Shown here in pieces: positions 22,999 to 36,191 of a DNA stretch of 64,000 nucleotides (position 1 is its first letter; each line of letters starts with the position of its first letter). The stretch is from Ophiura sarsii. Its lineage: Eukaryota; Echinodermata; Ophiuroidea; Amphilepidida; Ophiuridae. Location of the stretch: NCBI GenBank assembly GCA_035610835.1, contig CM069454.1, forward strand, positions 55,294,031-55,358,030, written 5' to 3'. Made by a program: the position numbers and the translations under genes. The notes under the pieces were generated by a model that was given only the letters and a program-made list of their open reading frames with translations, had not been told where the DNA came from and searched no databases.

Positions 22999-23313
22999 GA
23001 TGTTTATAATGATAAGAACGAAGAGCGAACGGAAATCACAATTGTCTGCTTTGAACAAGAGAGTGAGAGTGACGGTGAGTGCACGCATACATTTATATAC
23101 CGTAGCGCGGGATCCTGGCACGGCACCGCGATGGTCCAATGGTCCAATGAGCGCGAGCCGTCACGCCTGGTGTATTATCGCGCAGGATCCCTAATTTGCA
23201 TGTGCCTGCCTTATAAATAGAGAGGACTGCACGGTGTGGTCAATCAATCGTTCATTCTCATCACCGCTTGTCAAAGTTTAGAAACGCACGAAGCATTGCT
23301 ACAATATCTCACC
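22999..23313. promoter_or_regulatory. Divergent H2A/H2B promoter
   Basis: For H2B: CCAAT at 23136 and 23144, GGATCC at 23185-23190, octamer ATTTGCAT at 23194-23201, TATAAATA at 23212-23219 and TTCATTC at 23251-23257. For H2A (minus strand): TATATAAA at 23092-23099 with GGATCC at 23110-23115. The octamer next to TATA is the classic H2B element bound by Oct-1-type factors. The other copies of this promoter keep the same layout. Confidence 0.88.
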
Positions 23314-23685
23314 ATGGCTCCTAAAGGAAGTGGAAAAGGTTCAAAGAAAGCAGGTATGGCAAAGTCAGCGAGACCTTCTGGCGCGGGCAAGAGACGAAGA
23401 CGCCGAAAGGAGAGCTACGGGATCTACATTTACAAAGTTCTGAAACAGGTCCATCCCGACACTGGTATCTCGAGTCGTGCAATGAGCATCATGAACAGTT
23501 TCGTCAACGACATATTTGAGCGTATCGCCGGTGAATCGTCACGTTTGGCCAACTACAACAAGAGATCAACAATCAGCAGTCGGGAAATCAAGACGGCCGT
23601 TCGTCTTCTCCTACCTGGTGAATTAGCCAAACACGCAGTAAGCGAAGGCACCAAGGCAGTCACCAAGTATACAACTTCTAAGTAG
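23314..23685 (+). CDS. H2B: Histone H2B, standard gene (H2B-1)
   Basis: 123 codons from the ATG in CACCATGGCTCC. The basic tail contains [20 protein letters not shown]. The fold includes [20 protein letters not shown], and the end is [12 protein letters not shown] with the conserved ubiquitination lysine in VTKYT. One substitution sets this copy apart: Lys93 (SSREIKTAV), where all other copies have Gln. It has the full promoter and its own stem-loop. Confidence 0.97.
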   Translation: MAPKGSGKGSKKAGMAKSARPSGAGKRRRRRKESYGIYIYKVLKQVHPDTGISSRAMSIMNSFVNDIFERIAGESSRLANYNKRSTISSREIKTAVRLLLPGELAKHAVSEGTKAVTKYTTSK

Positions 23686-23715
23686 AAGTAATGAACCGTC
23701 TGCAGTTAATCCAAA

Positions 23716-23731
23716 GGCTCTTTTCAGAGCC
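23716..23731 (+). terminator. Histone 3' stem-loop, H2B-1
   Basis: GGCTCTTTTCAGAGCC, then ACCACATGTTCAAAAAAGAG. Confidence 0.95.
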
Positions 23732-24256
23732 ACCACATGTTCAAAAAAGAGAATTTACACACGGTGTCTGTTATTGTATTGTGCAGTATTTGAATAAGGA
23801 AAACACTGCAACATATCAACAACAAAAAACCAACAAATGAGCCCTTTAATATACCAATATGCTATTTTATGTCCCGATTGTATGTTTGTTAGTTGTTGTT
23901 TTCTGTGATAAAGATGCCACTTTGATATTGAGAAAACAGGCAATCCAAGACCACCACCCACCAGCATTTAACAGGTTTATAAGTATCATGTTAATGTGCA
24001 TACATGAAGTCATACCAGTAATTAGAAAAGATACCGCTTTGAATCGAACCAGTGCAGCGTTAGCAACAAGCGTGACCGTTGTTTCAATGTTATAACCCAT
24101 GTTACAAAGGATGGGCTCGACAATTAGTCATTGTAAGTGTGAGTATAAGTATAATACTTCAGAATAAATTGGAATTATGGGGAATATAAAACGTGAATAA
24201 CAGGACGATATCTAGGCAACATGAATGCATTTTTTTCTCTCTTTGGGAAATATGGT
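23732..24256. other. H2B-H4 tail-to-tail spacer
   Basis: Close copy of 20086-20614 with small indels (for example one fewer GTT near 23893). No gene. Confidence 0.8.
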
Positions 24257-24272
24257 GGCTCTGAAAAGAGCC
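24257..24272 (-). terminator. Histone 3' stem-loop, H4-2
   Basis: Minus strand GGCTCTTTTCAGAGCC with purine-rich downstream element. Confidence 0.95.
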
Positions 24273-24294
24273 GTTTGATAGGCGTTGCTTGACT

Positions 24295-25318
<1,024 letters not shown>

Positions 25319-25349
25319 AGATATTTCTCAGCAATCATTTATAAGAAAC

Positions 25350-25365
25350 GGCTCTTTTCAGAGCC
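25350..25365 (+). terminator. Histone 3' stem-loop, H3-2
   Basis: GGCTCTTTTCAGAGCC with AAAAAAGAG downstream. Confidence 0.95.
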
Positions 25366-25847
25366 ACCATAACTTTAAAAAAGAGATTGTATGTCAGCAT
25401 TGTCCGCCTTTACAAATGTAACAATAGAATGCAACTATCATACGTTATACAGACATGTTACACCGCCGCGTGCATCACGGTTCAAGTCATTAAATGTAAA
25501 TTGATTTTCAAACTGCAAGTACATACTTTAATATTTCCCCTTTTATTTCAGAGCCGCAATAACTTTAAAAAAAGTGTACATCACGATTCAAGTCATTAAA
25601 TGTAAATTGATTTTCAAACTACAAGTACATACTTAAATATTTCCCCTTTAATATTTCGGAGCCACATTAACTTCAACAAAAAAAAAGTGTTTGATTGTAT
25701 TCCAGCATTGCCCTACTTGACACATGCACCTTTTGGTCCGTCTTCATTCGATACAACTTAACACTTCAAAATGTTTAAGAAATTACATATTGCATTGCAT
25801 TTCAATACAACTTTCGGGAAGTCAAACTAACTTTTTTAAAGACTTTT

Positions 25848-26123
25848 TTTGTTTTTCTGGATTTTTTTGGGGGAGGGCGCACTTACCGTTATTCTAACGG
25901 TCTCTGTCTAAATACATGAAATTCTCAACAGTACACGGTCTTGAAAACGGCATATTTCGATCATGCGAGGTTACCTATCTTTATAAAAAAATATTTTTTT
26001 TGGGGGGGGGGAGGGCGCTCTTACCGTAAATCTAACGGTCTCTGTCTAAATACATGAAATTCTCAACAGTACACGGTCTTGAAAACGGCATATTTCAATC
26101 ATGCGAGGCTACCTATCTTTATA
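25848..26123. repeat. Two histone spacer repeats
   Basis: Units begin near 25874 and 26011 at GAGGGCGC; the second ends in CATGCGAGGCTACCTATC before the H2A 3' flank. Confidence 0.85.
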
Positions 26124-26218
26124 GTTTTATATTTTAACATTGAAACCGCACGTGTATTACTATAATAACTAGCTGATTTAATAATACATTGTCAGATTCT
26201 CTTTTTGGAATATGTGGT

Positions 26219-26234
26219 GGCTCTGAAAAGAGCC
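26219..26234 (-). terminator. Histone 3' stem-loop, H2A-2
   Basis: Minus strand GGCTCTTTTCAGAGCC, then ACCACATATTCCAAAAAGAG. Confidence 0.95.
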
Positions 26235-26253
26235 GTTGTGTTTTTGATGAAGT

Positions 26254-26631
26254 TTACTTCGCAGTCTTGGCCGTCTTCTTTGGGAGTAAAACCGCTTGAA
26301 TGTTGGGTAAGACACCGCCCTGAGCTATTGTGACGCCACCTAAAAGCCTATTCAACTCTTCGTCGTTCCGGATTGCCAACTGCAAATGTCGAGGAGTAAT
26401 TCTGGTTTTCTTGTTGTCTCTTGCTGCGTTTCCGGCCAATTCAAGGATTTCGGCCGCCAGGTACTCCATTACGGCTGCGAGGTAAACCGGGGCGCCTGCG
26501 CCGACTCGGGCAGCGTAATTGCCTTTGCGAAGAAAACGGTGCACGCGACCGACGGGAAATTGGAGTCCGGCTCGTGCTGATCGAGTCTTAGACTTGGAGC
26601 CTGACTTTGCACCTTTACCACGACCTGACAT
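26254..26631 (-). CDS. H2A: Histone H2A, intact (H2A-2)
   Basis: 125 codons, protein identical to H2A-1. Unlike that copy it retains the stem-loop, so it is likely functional. Confidence 0.98.
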   Translation of the reverse strand: MSGRGKGAKSGSKSKTRSARAGLQFPVGRVHRFLRKGNYAARVGAGAPVYLAAVMEYLAAEILELAGNAARDNKKTRITPRHLQLAIRNDEELNRLLGGVTIAQGGVLPNIQAVLLPKKTAKTAK

Positions 26632-26946
26632 GATGTTTATAATGATAAGAACGAAGAGCGAACGGAAATCACAATTGTCTGCTTTGAACAAGAGAGTGAG
26701 AGTGACGGTGAGTGCACGCATACATTTATATACCGTAGCGCGGGATCCTGGCACGGCACCGCGATGGTCCAATGGTCCAATGAGCGCGCGCCGTCACGCC
26801 TGGTGTATTATCGCGCAGGATCCCTAATTTGCATGTGCCTGCCTTATAAATAGAGAGGACTGCACGGTGTGGTCAATCAATCGTTCATTCTCATCACCGC
26901 TTGTCAAAGTTTAGAAACGCACGAAGCATTGCTACAATATCTCACC
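26632..26946. promoter_or_regulatory. Divergent H2A/H2B promoter
   Basis: Same elements as 22999-23313, with one change (GAGCGCGCGCCG for GAGCGCGAGCCG) upstream of the H2B octamer. Confidence 0.87.
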
Positions 26947-27315
26947 ATGGCTCCTAAAGGAAGTGGAAAAGGTTCAAAGAAAGCAGGTATGGCAAAGTCA
27001 GCGAGACCTTCTGGCGCGGGCAAGAGACGAAGACGCCGAAAGGAGAGCTACGGGATCTACATTTACAAAGTTCTGAAACAGGTCCATCCCGACACTGGTA
27101 TCTCGAGTCGTGCAATGAGCATCATGAACAGTTTCGTCAACGACATATTTGAGCGTATCGCCGGTGAATCGTCACGTTTGGCCAACTACAACAAGAGATC
27201 AACAATCAGCAGTCGGGAAATCCAGACGGCCGTTCGTCTTCTCCTACCTGGTGAATTAGCCAAACACGCAGTAAGCGAAGGCACCAAGGCAGTCACCAAG
27301 TATACAACTTCCTGA
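26947..27315 (+). CDS. H2B: H2B lacking last lysine and stem-loop (H2B-2)
   Basis: 122 codons, Gln93 form. It ends KYTTS then TGA: the 3' end after ACAACTTC is replaced by TGACATGAAGTCATACC, a sequence that normally lies about 310 bp downstream in the H2B-H4 spacer. The deletion removes the final Lys codon, the TAG stop, the stem-loop and the U7 site. It has a full promoter. With no 3' signal, a transcript would run into the next tandem copy. Confidence 0.9.
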   Translation: MAPKGSGKGSKKAGMAKSARPSGAGKRRRRRKESYGIYIYKVLKQVHPDTGISSRAMSIMNSFVNDIFERIAGESSRLANYNKRSTISSREIQTAVRLLLPGELAKHAVSEGTKAVTKYTTS

Positions 27316-27408
27316 CATGAAGTCATACCAGTAATTAGAAAAGATACCGCTTTGAATCGAACCAGTGCAGCTTTAGCAACAAGCGTGACCGTTGTTTCAA
27401 TGTTATAT

Positions 27409-27431
27409 CGGTGATGTTATTCTCATCACCG
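27409..27431. other. Hairpin at the H2B tandem junction
   Basis: CGGTGATG, a 7-base middle, then CATCACCG: a perfect 8-bp stem exactly where spacer sequence (CAATGTTAT) changes to the H2B leader (CTCATCACCGCTTG). The same junction hairpin sits before each promoterless copy (about 32966, 33498, 37347, 42596). Confidence 0.85.
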
Positions 27432-27478
27432 CTTGTCAAAGTTTAGAAACGCACGAAGCATTGCTACAATATCTCACC

Positions 27479-27847
27479 ATGGCTCCTAAAGGAAGTGGAA
27501 AAGGTTCAAAGAAAGCAGGTATGGCAAAGTCAGCGAGACCTTCTGGCGCGGGCAAGAGACGAAGACGCCGAAAGGAGAGCTACGGGATCTACATTTACAA
27601 AGTTCTGAAACAGGTCCATCCCGACACTGGTATCTCGAGTCGTGCAATGAGCATCATGAACAGTTTCGTCAACGACATATTTGAGCGTATCGCCGGTGAA
27701 TCGTCACGTTTGGCCAACTACAACAAGAGATCAACAATCAGCAGTCGGGAAATCCAGACGGCCGTTCGTCTTCTCCTACCTGGTGAATTAGCCAAACACG
27801 CAGTAAGCGAAGGCACCAAGGCAGTCACCAAGTATACAACTTCCTGA
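27479..27847 (+). CDS. H2B: Promoterless tandem H2B (H2B-3)
   Basis: Second copy in a 532-bp tandem arrangement, protein identical to H2B-2. Upstream are only 48 bp of leader and then spacer sequence; TATA, octamer, GATCC and CCAAT are absent. No stem-loop follows. After the stop the spacer itself is cut short (CCGCTTTCTAGGCGATATC). Expression would need read-through from H2B-2 and internal initiation. Confidence 0.85.
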   Translation: MAPKGSGKGSKKAGMAKSARPSGAGKRRRRRKESYGIYIYKVLKQVHPDTGISSRAMSIMNSFVNDIFERIAGESSRLANYNKRSTISSREIQTAVRLLLPGELAKHAVSEGTKAVTKYTTS

Positions 27848-27885
27848 CATGAAGTCATACCAGTAATTAGAAAAGATACCGCTTT

Positions 27886-28999
<1,114 letters not shown>

Positions 29000-29030
29000 A
29001 GATATTTCTCAGCAATCATTTATAAGAAAC

Positions 29031-29046
29031 GGCTCTTTTCAGAGCC
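29031..29046 (+). terminator. Histone 3' stem-loop, H3-3
   Basis: GGCTCTTTTCAGAGCC with AAAAAAGAG downstream. Confidence 0.95.
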
Positions 29047-29524
29047 ACCATAACTTTAAAAAAGAGATTGTATGTCAGCATTGTCCGCCTTTACAAATGT
29101 AACAATAGAATGCAACTATCATACGTTATACAGACATGTTACACCGCGGCGTGCATCACGGTTCAAGTCATTAAATGTAAATTGATTTTCAAACTGCAAG
29201 TACATACTTTAATATTTCCCCTTTTATTTCAGAGCCGCAATAACTTTAAAAAAAGTGTACATCACGATTCAAGTCATTAAATGTAAATTGATTTTCAAAC
29301 TACAAGTACATACTTAAATATTTCCCCTTTAATATTTCGGAGCCACATTAACTTCAAAAAAAAAAAGTGTTTGATTGTATTCCAGCATTGCCCTACTTGA
29401 CACATGCACCTTTTGGTCCGTCTTCATTCGATACAACTTAACACTTCAAAATGTTTAAGAAATTACATATTGCATTGCATTTCAATACAACTTTCGGGAA
29501 GTCAAACTAACTTTTTTTAAAGAC

Positions 29525-29637
29525 TTTTTTTTGTTTTTCTGGATTTTTTGGGGGGAGGGCGCACTTACCGTTATTCTAACGGTCTCTGTCTAAATACATG
29601 AAATTCTCAACAGTACACGGTCTTGAAAACGGCATAT
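29525..29637. repeat. Histone spacer repeat fused to H2B fragment
   Basis: One unit, cut at GAAAACGGCATAT and joined to H2B coding sequence at GAGTCGTGCAATGAG. Confidence 0.85.
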
Positions 29638-29832
29638 GAGTCGTGCAATGAGCATCATGAACAGTTTCGTCAACGACATATTTGAGCGTATCGCCGGTGA
29701 ATCGTCACGTTTGGCCAACTACAACAAGAGATCAACAATCAGCAGTCGGGAAATCCAGACGGCCGTTCGTCTTCTCCTACCTGGTGAATTAGCCAAACAC
29801 GCAGTAAGCGAAGGCACCAAGGCAGTCACCAA
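29638..29832 (+). pseudogene. H2B: 5'-truncated H2B, split by a transposon
   Basis: Starts at codon 54 (SRAMSIMNS) without promoter and continues to the codons for VTK, where a 1055-bp element interrupts it. The remaining codons (KYTTSK, TAG) lie at 30888-30910 with the stem-loop. The frame from the internal Met runs into the element. Confidence 0.93.
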
Positions 29833-30887
29833 CACAAGTTTTACAGATGGGCATAATACCAATTTGTAGCTCAAGTGATTGACACAATTGGACAGCCAAT
29901 CGCAATCAACCCTCTTTCCAGGGAATAATTTGAACCATAAATACCACTTGTAATTTACAGACCTGGCCTCCCATTGTGTCCAATCCAATAAATCAATGTA
30001 CTTAACCCAAGCAGAACATTGGATGGTCAAGATCGCATGAATATGGATTATTGATTATCAATAATGTACCCCGGTCTGTGTACAGAGAATAGGAGACATG
30101 CAGGTATAATATGGTGTGCATATTTATGCTATAAAATATAGAATTTAAATGATTTTAGCTCTATTTTACAGTGTTTTATCAGTAATATATTTGAAATTAC
30201 TATTCTACTTAATAGTAACAAGCATTTAGTAACATAAAAACAACAATTTTTATTAAAAGAGAAGAATATAGGCTTACTATTCGGATTTATAGTAGAATAT
30301 TGAATTGTTTAATTTTGACCTTATTTACGGGATCAAATATATTAGAAAAAATACCCAACCATTTCCCCTTTTTAAACTACCAAATGAATCCTTAGATACA
30401 CAGCTAGTTAGATTTGTGCAATTCAATATAGGGTTAGTATATGAAAAAAAAGGAGTAAAAAATATAAGTTGTGAGGTAAAATCTAAGCACCCATCTTCAG
30501 ATGCCTCTCCTCCCTCACAGTATAGCTGAAACACTTCCAAACCTATACATCTATCTAGAGCAACATATGCAGGTACTAATCAGCTGAAAAATTCAACGCT
30601 CTGATTGGTCAATTCTCTAATATATCAAGTCCCAGATCAAAGGTTTTAGCATATAACTGAGATGTTTTCATGCAATTAAACACATAACTGTAGATGATGG
30701 AACTCTGTGACCACTCATGCGAAACTAAGACCGCCCCTCAACCGTTAGATTTTTTGGTGGTACACAATAGCCTTTATGCTGTGGTTAAGTCAATTGATAA
30801 TTGAGCCAGGATAAGCGTGGAGCCTGTGATATTGGTGACTTTATTGAAGGAATTATGCCCATCTTTATTAGAGCTGTAACACTTGTG
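29833..30887. mobile_element. Non-autonomous CACAAG-ended DNA transposon in H2B
   Basis: Flanked by CCAA on both sides (29829-29832, 30888-30891), a 4-bp target duplication. Ends CACAAGTTTTACAG and CTGTAACACTTGTG are inverted repeats, and ATGGGCATAAT/ATTATGCCCAT extends them. CAC...GTG ends with a 4-bp duplication suggest the CMC (CACTA/Mirage/Chapaev) superfamily; no transposase is present. Confidence 0.85.
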
Positions 30888-30910
30888 CCAAGTATACAAC
30901 TTCTAAGTAG
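30888..30910 (+). pseudogene. H2B: H2B 3' remnant after the transposon
   Basis: CCAAG, then codons for YTTSK and TAG; continues 29638-29832. Confidence 0.9.
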
Positions 30911-30940
30911 AAGTAATGAACCGTCTGCAGTTAATCCAAA

Positions 30941-30956
30941 GGCTCTTTTCAGAGCC
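30941..30956 (+). terminator. Histone 3' stem-loop, split H2B
   Basis: GGCTCTTTTCAGAGCC, intact although the gene is broken. Confidence 0.95.
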
Positions 30957-31473
30957 ACCACATGTTCAAAAAAGAGAATTTACACACGGTGTCTGTTATT
31001 GTATTGTGCAGTATTTGAATAAGGAAAACACTGCAACATATCAACAACAAAAAACCAACAAATGAGCCCTTTAAAATACCAATATGCTATTTTATGTCCC
31101 GATTGTATGTTTGTTAGTTGTTGTTGTTTTCTGTGATAAAGATGCCACTTTGATATTGAGAAAACAGGCAATCCAAGACCACCACCCACCAGCATTTAAC
31201 AGGTTTATAAGTATCATGTTAATGTGCATACCAGTAATTAGAAAAGATACCGCTTTGAATCGAACCAGTGCAGCGTTAGCAACAAGCGTGACCGTTGTTT
31301 CAATGTTATAACCCATGTTACAAAGGATGGGCTCGACAATTAGTCATTGTAAGTGTGAGTATAAGTATAATACTTCAGAATAAATTGGAATTATGGGGAA
31401 TATAAAACGTGAATAACAGGACGATATCTAGGCAACATGAATGCATTTTTTTTCTCTCTTTGGGAAATATGGT
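30957..31473. other. H2B-H4 tail-to-tail spacer
   Basis: Copy of 20086-20614 with a 9-base deletion (ATGAAGTCAT region near 31230). No gene. Confidence 0.8.
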
Positions 31474-31489
31474 GGCTCTGAAAAGAGCC
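31474..31489 (-). terminator. Histone 3' stem-loop, H4 remnant
   Basis: Minus strand GGCTCTTTTCAGAGCC. Confidence 0.93.
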
Positions 31490-31513
31490 GTTTGATATAG
31501 GCGTTGCTTGACT

Positions 31514-31544
31514 TTAGCCGCCAAAACCGTACAGCGTGCGTCCC
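31514..31544 (-). pseudogene. H4: H4 3' remnant
   Basis: Encodes only the C-terminal GRTLYGFGG and the TAA stop (minus strand), then joins an A/T-rich run and the spacer repeat. It has the unshifted form, without the 7-bp deletion. Confidence 0.9.
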
Positions 31545-31679
31545 AAAAAAAAAATTTTTGGGGGGGAGGGCGCTCTTACCGTAAATCTAACGGTCTCTGT
31601 CTAAATACATGAAATTCTCAACAGTACACGGTCTTGAAAACGGCATATTTCAATCATGCGAGGCTACCTATCTTTATAG
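31545..31679. repeat. Histone spacer repeat
   Basis: One unit from GGGGGGAGGGCGCTCTTACC to GAGGCTACCTATCTTTATAG. It replaces the missing H4 body, H4/H3 promoter and H3 gene of this unit. Confidence 0.85.
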
Positions 31680-31775
31680 TTTTATATTTTAACATTGAAA
31701 CCGCACGTGTATTACTATAATAACTAGCTGATTTAATAATACATTGTCAGATTCTCTCTTTTTGGAATATGTGGT

Positions 31776-31791
31776 GGCTCTGAAAAGAGCC
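31776..31791 (-). terminator. Histone 3' stem-loop, H2A-3
   Basis: Minus strand GGCTCTTTTCAGAGCC. Confidence 0.95.
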
Positions 31792-31810
31792 GTTGTGTTT
31801 TTGATGAAGT

Positions 31811-32188
31811 TTACTTCGCAGTCTTGGCCGTCTTCTTTGGGAGTAAAACCGCTTGAATGTTGGGTAAGACACCGCCCTGAGCTATTGTGACGCCACCTAA
31901 AAGCCTATTCAACTCTTCGTCGTTCCGGATTGCCAACTGCAAATGTCGAGGAGTAATTCTGGTTTTCTTGTTGTCTCTTGCTGCGTTTCCGGCCAATTCA
32001 AGGATTTCGGCCGCCAGGTACTCCATTACGGCTGCGAGGTAAACCGGGGCGCCTGCGCCGACTCGGGCAGCGTAATTGCCTTTGCGAAGAAAACGGTGCA
32101 CGCGACCGACGGGAAATTGGAGTCCGGCTCGTGCTGATCGAGTCTTAGACTTGGAGCCTGACTTTGCACCTTTACCACGACCTGACAT
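31811..32188 (-). CDS. H2A: Histone H2A, intact (H2A-3)
   Basis: 125 codons, protein identical to H2A-2, with promoter and stem-loop. Confidence 0.98.
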   Translation of the reverse strand: MSGRGKGAKSGSKSKTRSARAGLQFPVGRVHRFLRKGNYAARVGAGAPVYLAAVMEYLAAEILELAGNAARDNKKTRITPRHLQLAIRNDEELNRLLGGVTIAQGGVLPNIQAVLLPKKTAKTAK

Positions 32189-32503
32189 GATGTTTATAAT
32201 GATAAGAACGAAGAGCGAACGGAAATCACAATTGTCTGCTTTGAACAAGAGAGTGAGAGTGACGGTGAGTGCACGCATACATTTATATACCGTAGCGCGG
32301 GATCCTGGCACGGCACCGCGATGGTCCAATGGTCCAATGAGCGCGCGCCGTCACGCCTGGTGTATTATCGCGCAGGATCCCTAATTTGCATGTGCCTGCC
32401 TTATAAATAGAGAGGACTGCACGGTGTGGTCAATCAATCGTTCATTCTCATCACCGCTTGTCAAAGTTTAGAAACGCACGAAGCATTGCTACAATATCTC
32501 ACC
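32189..32503. promoter_or_regulatory. Divergent H2A/H2B promoter
   Basis: Same elements as 26632-26946. It is the only promoter for the three tandem H2B copies that follow. Confidence 0.87.
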
Positions 32504-32872
32504 ATGGCTCCTAAAGGAAGTGGAAAAGGTTCAAAGAAAGCAGGTATGGCAAAGTCAGCGAGACCTTCTGGCGCGGGCAAGAGACGAAGACGCCGAAAGG
32601 AGAGCTACGGGATCTACATTTACAAAGTTCTGAAACAGGTCCATCCCGACACTGGTATCTCGAGTCGTGCAATGAGCATCATGAACAGTTTCGTCAACGA
32701 CATATTTGAGCGTATCGCCGGTGAATCGTCACGTTTGGCCAACTACAACAAGAGATCAACAATCAGCAGTCGGGAAATCCAGACGGCCGTTCGTCTTCTC
32801 CTACCTGGTGAATTAGCCAAACACGCAGTAAGCGAAGGCACCAAGGCAGTCACCAAGTATACAACTTCCTGA
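32504..32872 (+). CDS. H2B: H2B lacking last lysine and stem-loop (H2B-4)
   Basis: First of three tandem copies, with full promoter. Same truncated KYTTS end as H2B-2. Confidence 0.9.
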   Translation: MAPKGSGKGSKKAGMAKSARPSGAGKRRRRRKESYGIYIYKVLKQVHPDTGISSRAMSIMNSFVNDIFERIAGESSRLANYNKRSTISSREIQTAVRLLLPGELAKHAVSEGTKAVTKYTTS

Positions 32873-33035
32873 CATGAAGTCATACCAGTAATTAGAAAAG
32901 ATACCGCTTTGAATCGAACCAGTGCAGCTTTAGCAACAAGCGTGACCGTTGTTTCAATGTTATATCGGTGATGTTATTCTCATCACCGCTTGTCAAAGTT
33001 TAGAAACGCACGAAGCATTGCTACAATATCTCACC

Positions 33036-33404
33036 ATGGCTCCTAAAGGAAGTGGAAAAGGTTCAAAGAAAGCAGGTATGGCAAAGTCAGCGAGACCTTC
33101 TGGCGCGGGCAAGAGACGAAGACGCCGAAAGGAGAGCTACGGGATCTACATTTACAAAGTTCTGAAACAGGTCCATCCCGACACTGGTATCTCGAGTCGT
33201 GCAATGAGCATCATGAACAGTTTCGTCAACGACATATTTGAGCGTATCGCCGGTGAATCGTCACGTTTGGCCAACTACAACAAGAGATCAACAATCAGCA
33301 GTCGGGAAATCCAGACGGCCGTTCGTCTTCTCCTACCTGGTGAATTAGCCAAACACGCAGTAAGCGAAGGCACCAAGGCAGTCACCAAGTATACAACTTC
33401 CTGA
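33036..33404 (+). CDS. H2B: Promoterless tandem H2B (H2B-5)
   Basis: Exactly 532 bp after H2B-4, identical protein, hairpin junction upstream, no stem-loop downstream. Confidence 0.83.
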   Translation: MAPKGSGKGSKKAGMAKSARPSGAGKRRRRRKESYGIYIYKVLKQVHPDTGISSRAMSIMNSFVNDIFERIAGESSRLANYNKRSTISSREIQTAVRLLLPGELAKHAVSEGTKAVTKYTTS

Positions 33405-33567
33405 CATGAAGTCATACCAGTAATTAGAAAAGATACCGCTTTGAATCGAACCAGTGCAGCTTTAGCAACAAGCGTGACCGTTGTTTCAATGTTATATCGG
33501 TGATGTTATTCTCATCACCGCTTGTCAAAGTTTAGAAACGCACGAAGCATTGCTACAATATCTCACC

Positions 33568-33936
33568 ATGGCTCCTAAAGGAAGTGGAAAAGGTTCAAAG
33601 AAAGCAGGTATGGCAAAGTCAGCGAGACCTTCTGGCGCGGGCAAGAGACGAAGACGCCGAAAGGAGAGCTACGGGATCTACATTTACAAAGTTCTGAAAC
33701 AGGTCCATCCCGACACTGGTATCTCGAGTCGTGCAATGAGCATCATGAACAGTTTCGTCAACGACATATTTGAGCGTATCGCCGGTGAATCGTCACGTTT
33801 GGCCAACTACAACAAGAGATCAACAATCAGCAGTCGGGAAATCCAGACGGCCGTTCGTCTTCTCCTACCTGGTGAATTAGCCAAACACGCAGTAAGCGAA
33901 GGCACCAAGGCAGTCACCAAGTATACAACTTCCTGA
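33568..33936 (+). CDS. H2B: Promoterless tandem H2B (H2B-6)
   Basis: 532 bp after H2B-5. After its stop the full distal spacer continues to H4-4 (CAATGTTATAACCCATG), so this is the right end of the triple array. Confidence 0.83.
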   Translation: MAPKGSGKGSKKAGMAKSARPSGAGKRRRRRKESYGIYIYKVLKQVHPDTGISSRAMSIMNSFVNDIFERIAGESSRLANYNKRSTISSREIQTAVRLLLPGELAKHAVSEGTKAVTKYTTS

Positions 33937-34191
33937 CATGAAGTCATACCAGTAATTAGAAAAGATACCGCTTTGAATCGAACCAGTGCAGCTTTAGCAA
34001 CAAGCGTGACCGTTGTTTCAATGTTATAACCCATGTTACAAAGGATGGGCTCGACAATTAGTCATTGTAAGTGTGAGTATAAGTATAATACTTCAGAATA
34101 AATTGGAACTATGGGGAATATAAAACGTGAATAACAGGACGATATCTAGGCAACATGAATGCATTTTTTTTCTCTCTTTGGGAAATATGGT

Positions 34192-34207
34192 GGCTCTGAA
34201 AAGAGCC
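34192..34207 (-). terminator. Histone 3' stem-loop, H4-4
   Basis: Minus strand GGCTCTTTTCAGAGCC. Confidence 0.95.
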
Positions 34208-34231
34208 GTTTGATATAGGCGTTGCTTGACT

Positions 34232-35255
<1,024 letters not shown>

Positions 35256-35286
35256 AGATATTTCTCAGCAATCATTTATAAGAAAC

Positions 35287-35302
35287 GGCTCTTTTCAGAG
35301 CC
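35287..35302 (+). terminator. Histone 3' stem-loop, H3-4
   Basis: GGCTCTTTTCAGAGCC with AAAAAAGAG downstream. Confidence 0.95.
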
Positions 35303-35785
35303 ACCATAACTTTAAAAAAGAGATTGTATGTCAGCATTGTCCGCCTTTACAAATGTAACAATAGAATGCAACTATCATACGTTATACAGACATGTTACAC
35401 CGCCGCGTGCATCACGGTTCAAGTCATTAAATGTAAATTGATTTTCAAACTGCAAGTACATACTTTAATATTTCCCCTTTTATTTCAGAGCCGCAATAAC
35501 TTTAAAAAAAGTGTACATCACGATTCAAGTCATTAAATGTAAATTGATTTTCAAACTACAAGTACATACTTAAATATTTCCCCTTTAATATTTCGGAGCC
35601 ACATTAACTTCAACAAAAAAAAAGTGTTTGATTGTATTCCAGCATTGCCCTACTTGACACATGCACCTTTTGGTCCGTCTTCATTCGATACAACTTAACA
35701 CTTCAAAATGTTTAAGAAATTACATATTGCATTGCATTTCAATACAACTTTCGGGAAGTCAAACTAACTTTTTTAAAGACTTTTT

Positions 35786-36061
35786 TTGTTTTTCTGGATT
35801 TTTTTGGGGGAGGGCGCACTTACCGTTATTCTAACGGTCTCTGTCTAAATACATGAAATTCTCAACAGTACACGGTCTTGAAAACGGCATATTTCGATCA
35901 TGCGAGGTTACCTATCTTTATAAAAAAATATTTTTTTTGGGGGGGGGGGAGGGCGCTCTTACCGTAAATCTAACGGTCTCTGTCTAAATACATGAAATTC
36001 TCAACAGTACACGGTCTTGAAAACGGCATATTTCAATCATGCGAGGCTACCTATCTTTATA
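35786..36061. repeat. Two histone spacer repeats
   Basis: Duplicate of 25848-26123, differing in G-run length. Confidence 0.85.
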
Positions 36062-36156
36062 GTTTTATATTTTAACATTGAAACCGCACGTGTATTACTA
36101 TAATAACTAGCTGATTTAATAATACATTGTCAGATTCTCTTTTTGGAATATGTGGT

Positions 36157-36172
36157 GGCTCTGAAAAGAGCC
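36157..36172 (-). terminator. Histone 3' stem-loop, H2A-4
   Basis: Minus strand GGCTCTTTTCAGAGCC. Confidence 0.95.
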
Positions 36173-36191
36173 GTTGTGTTTTTGATGAAGT

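Noticed and set aside
22621..23139. H2A with a 47-residue N-terminal extension
   Set aside because: The extension is the promoter and leader, including the TATA box. The conserved start MSGRGKGAK is internal.
23236..23313. H2B with a 26-residue N-terminal extension
   Set aside because: The in-frame upstream ATG precedes the TTCATTC start motif, so it is not transcribed in the leader. MAPKGSGKG after CACC is the start.
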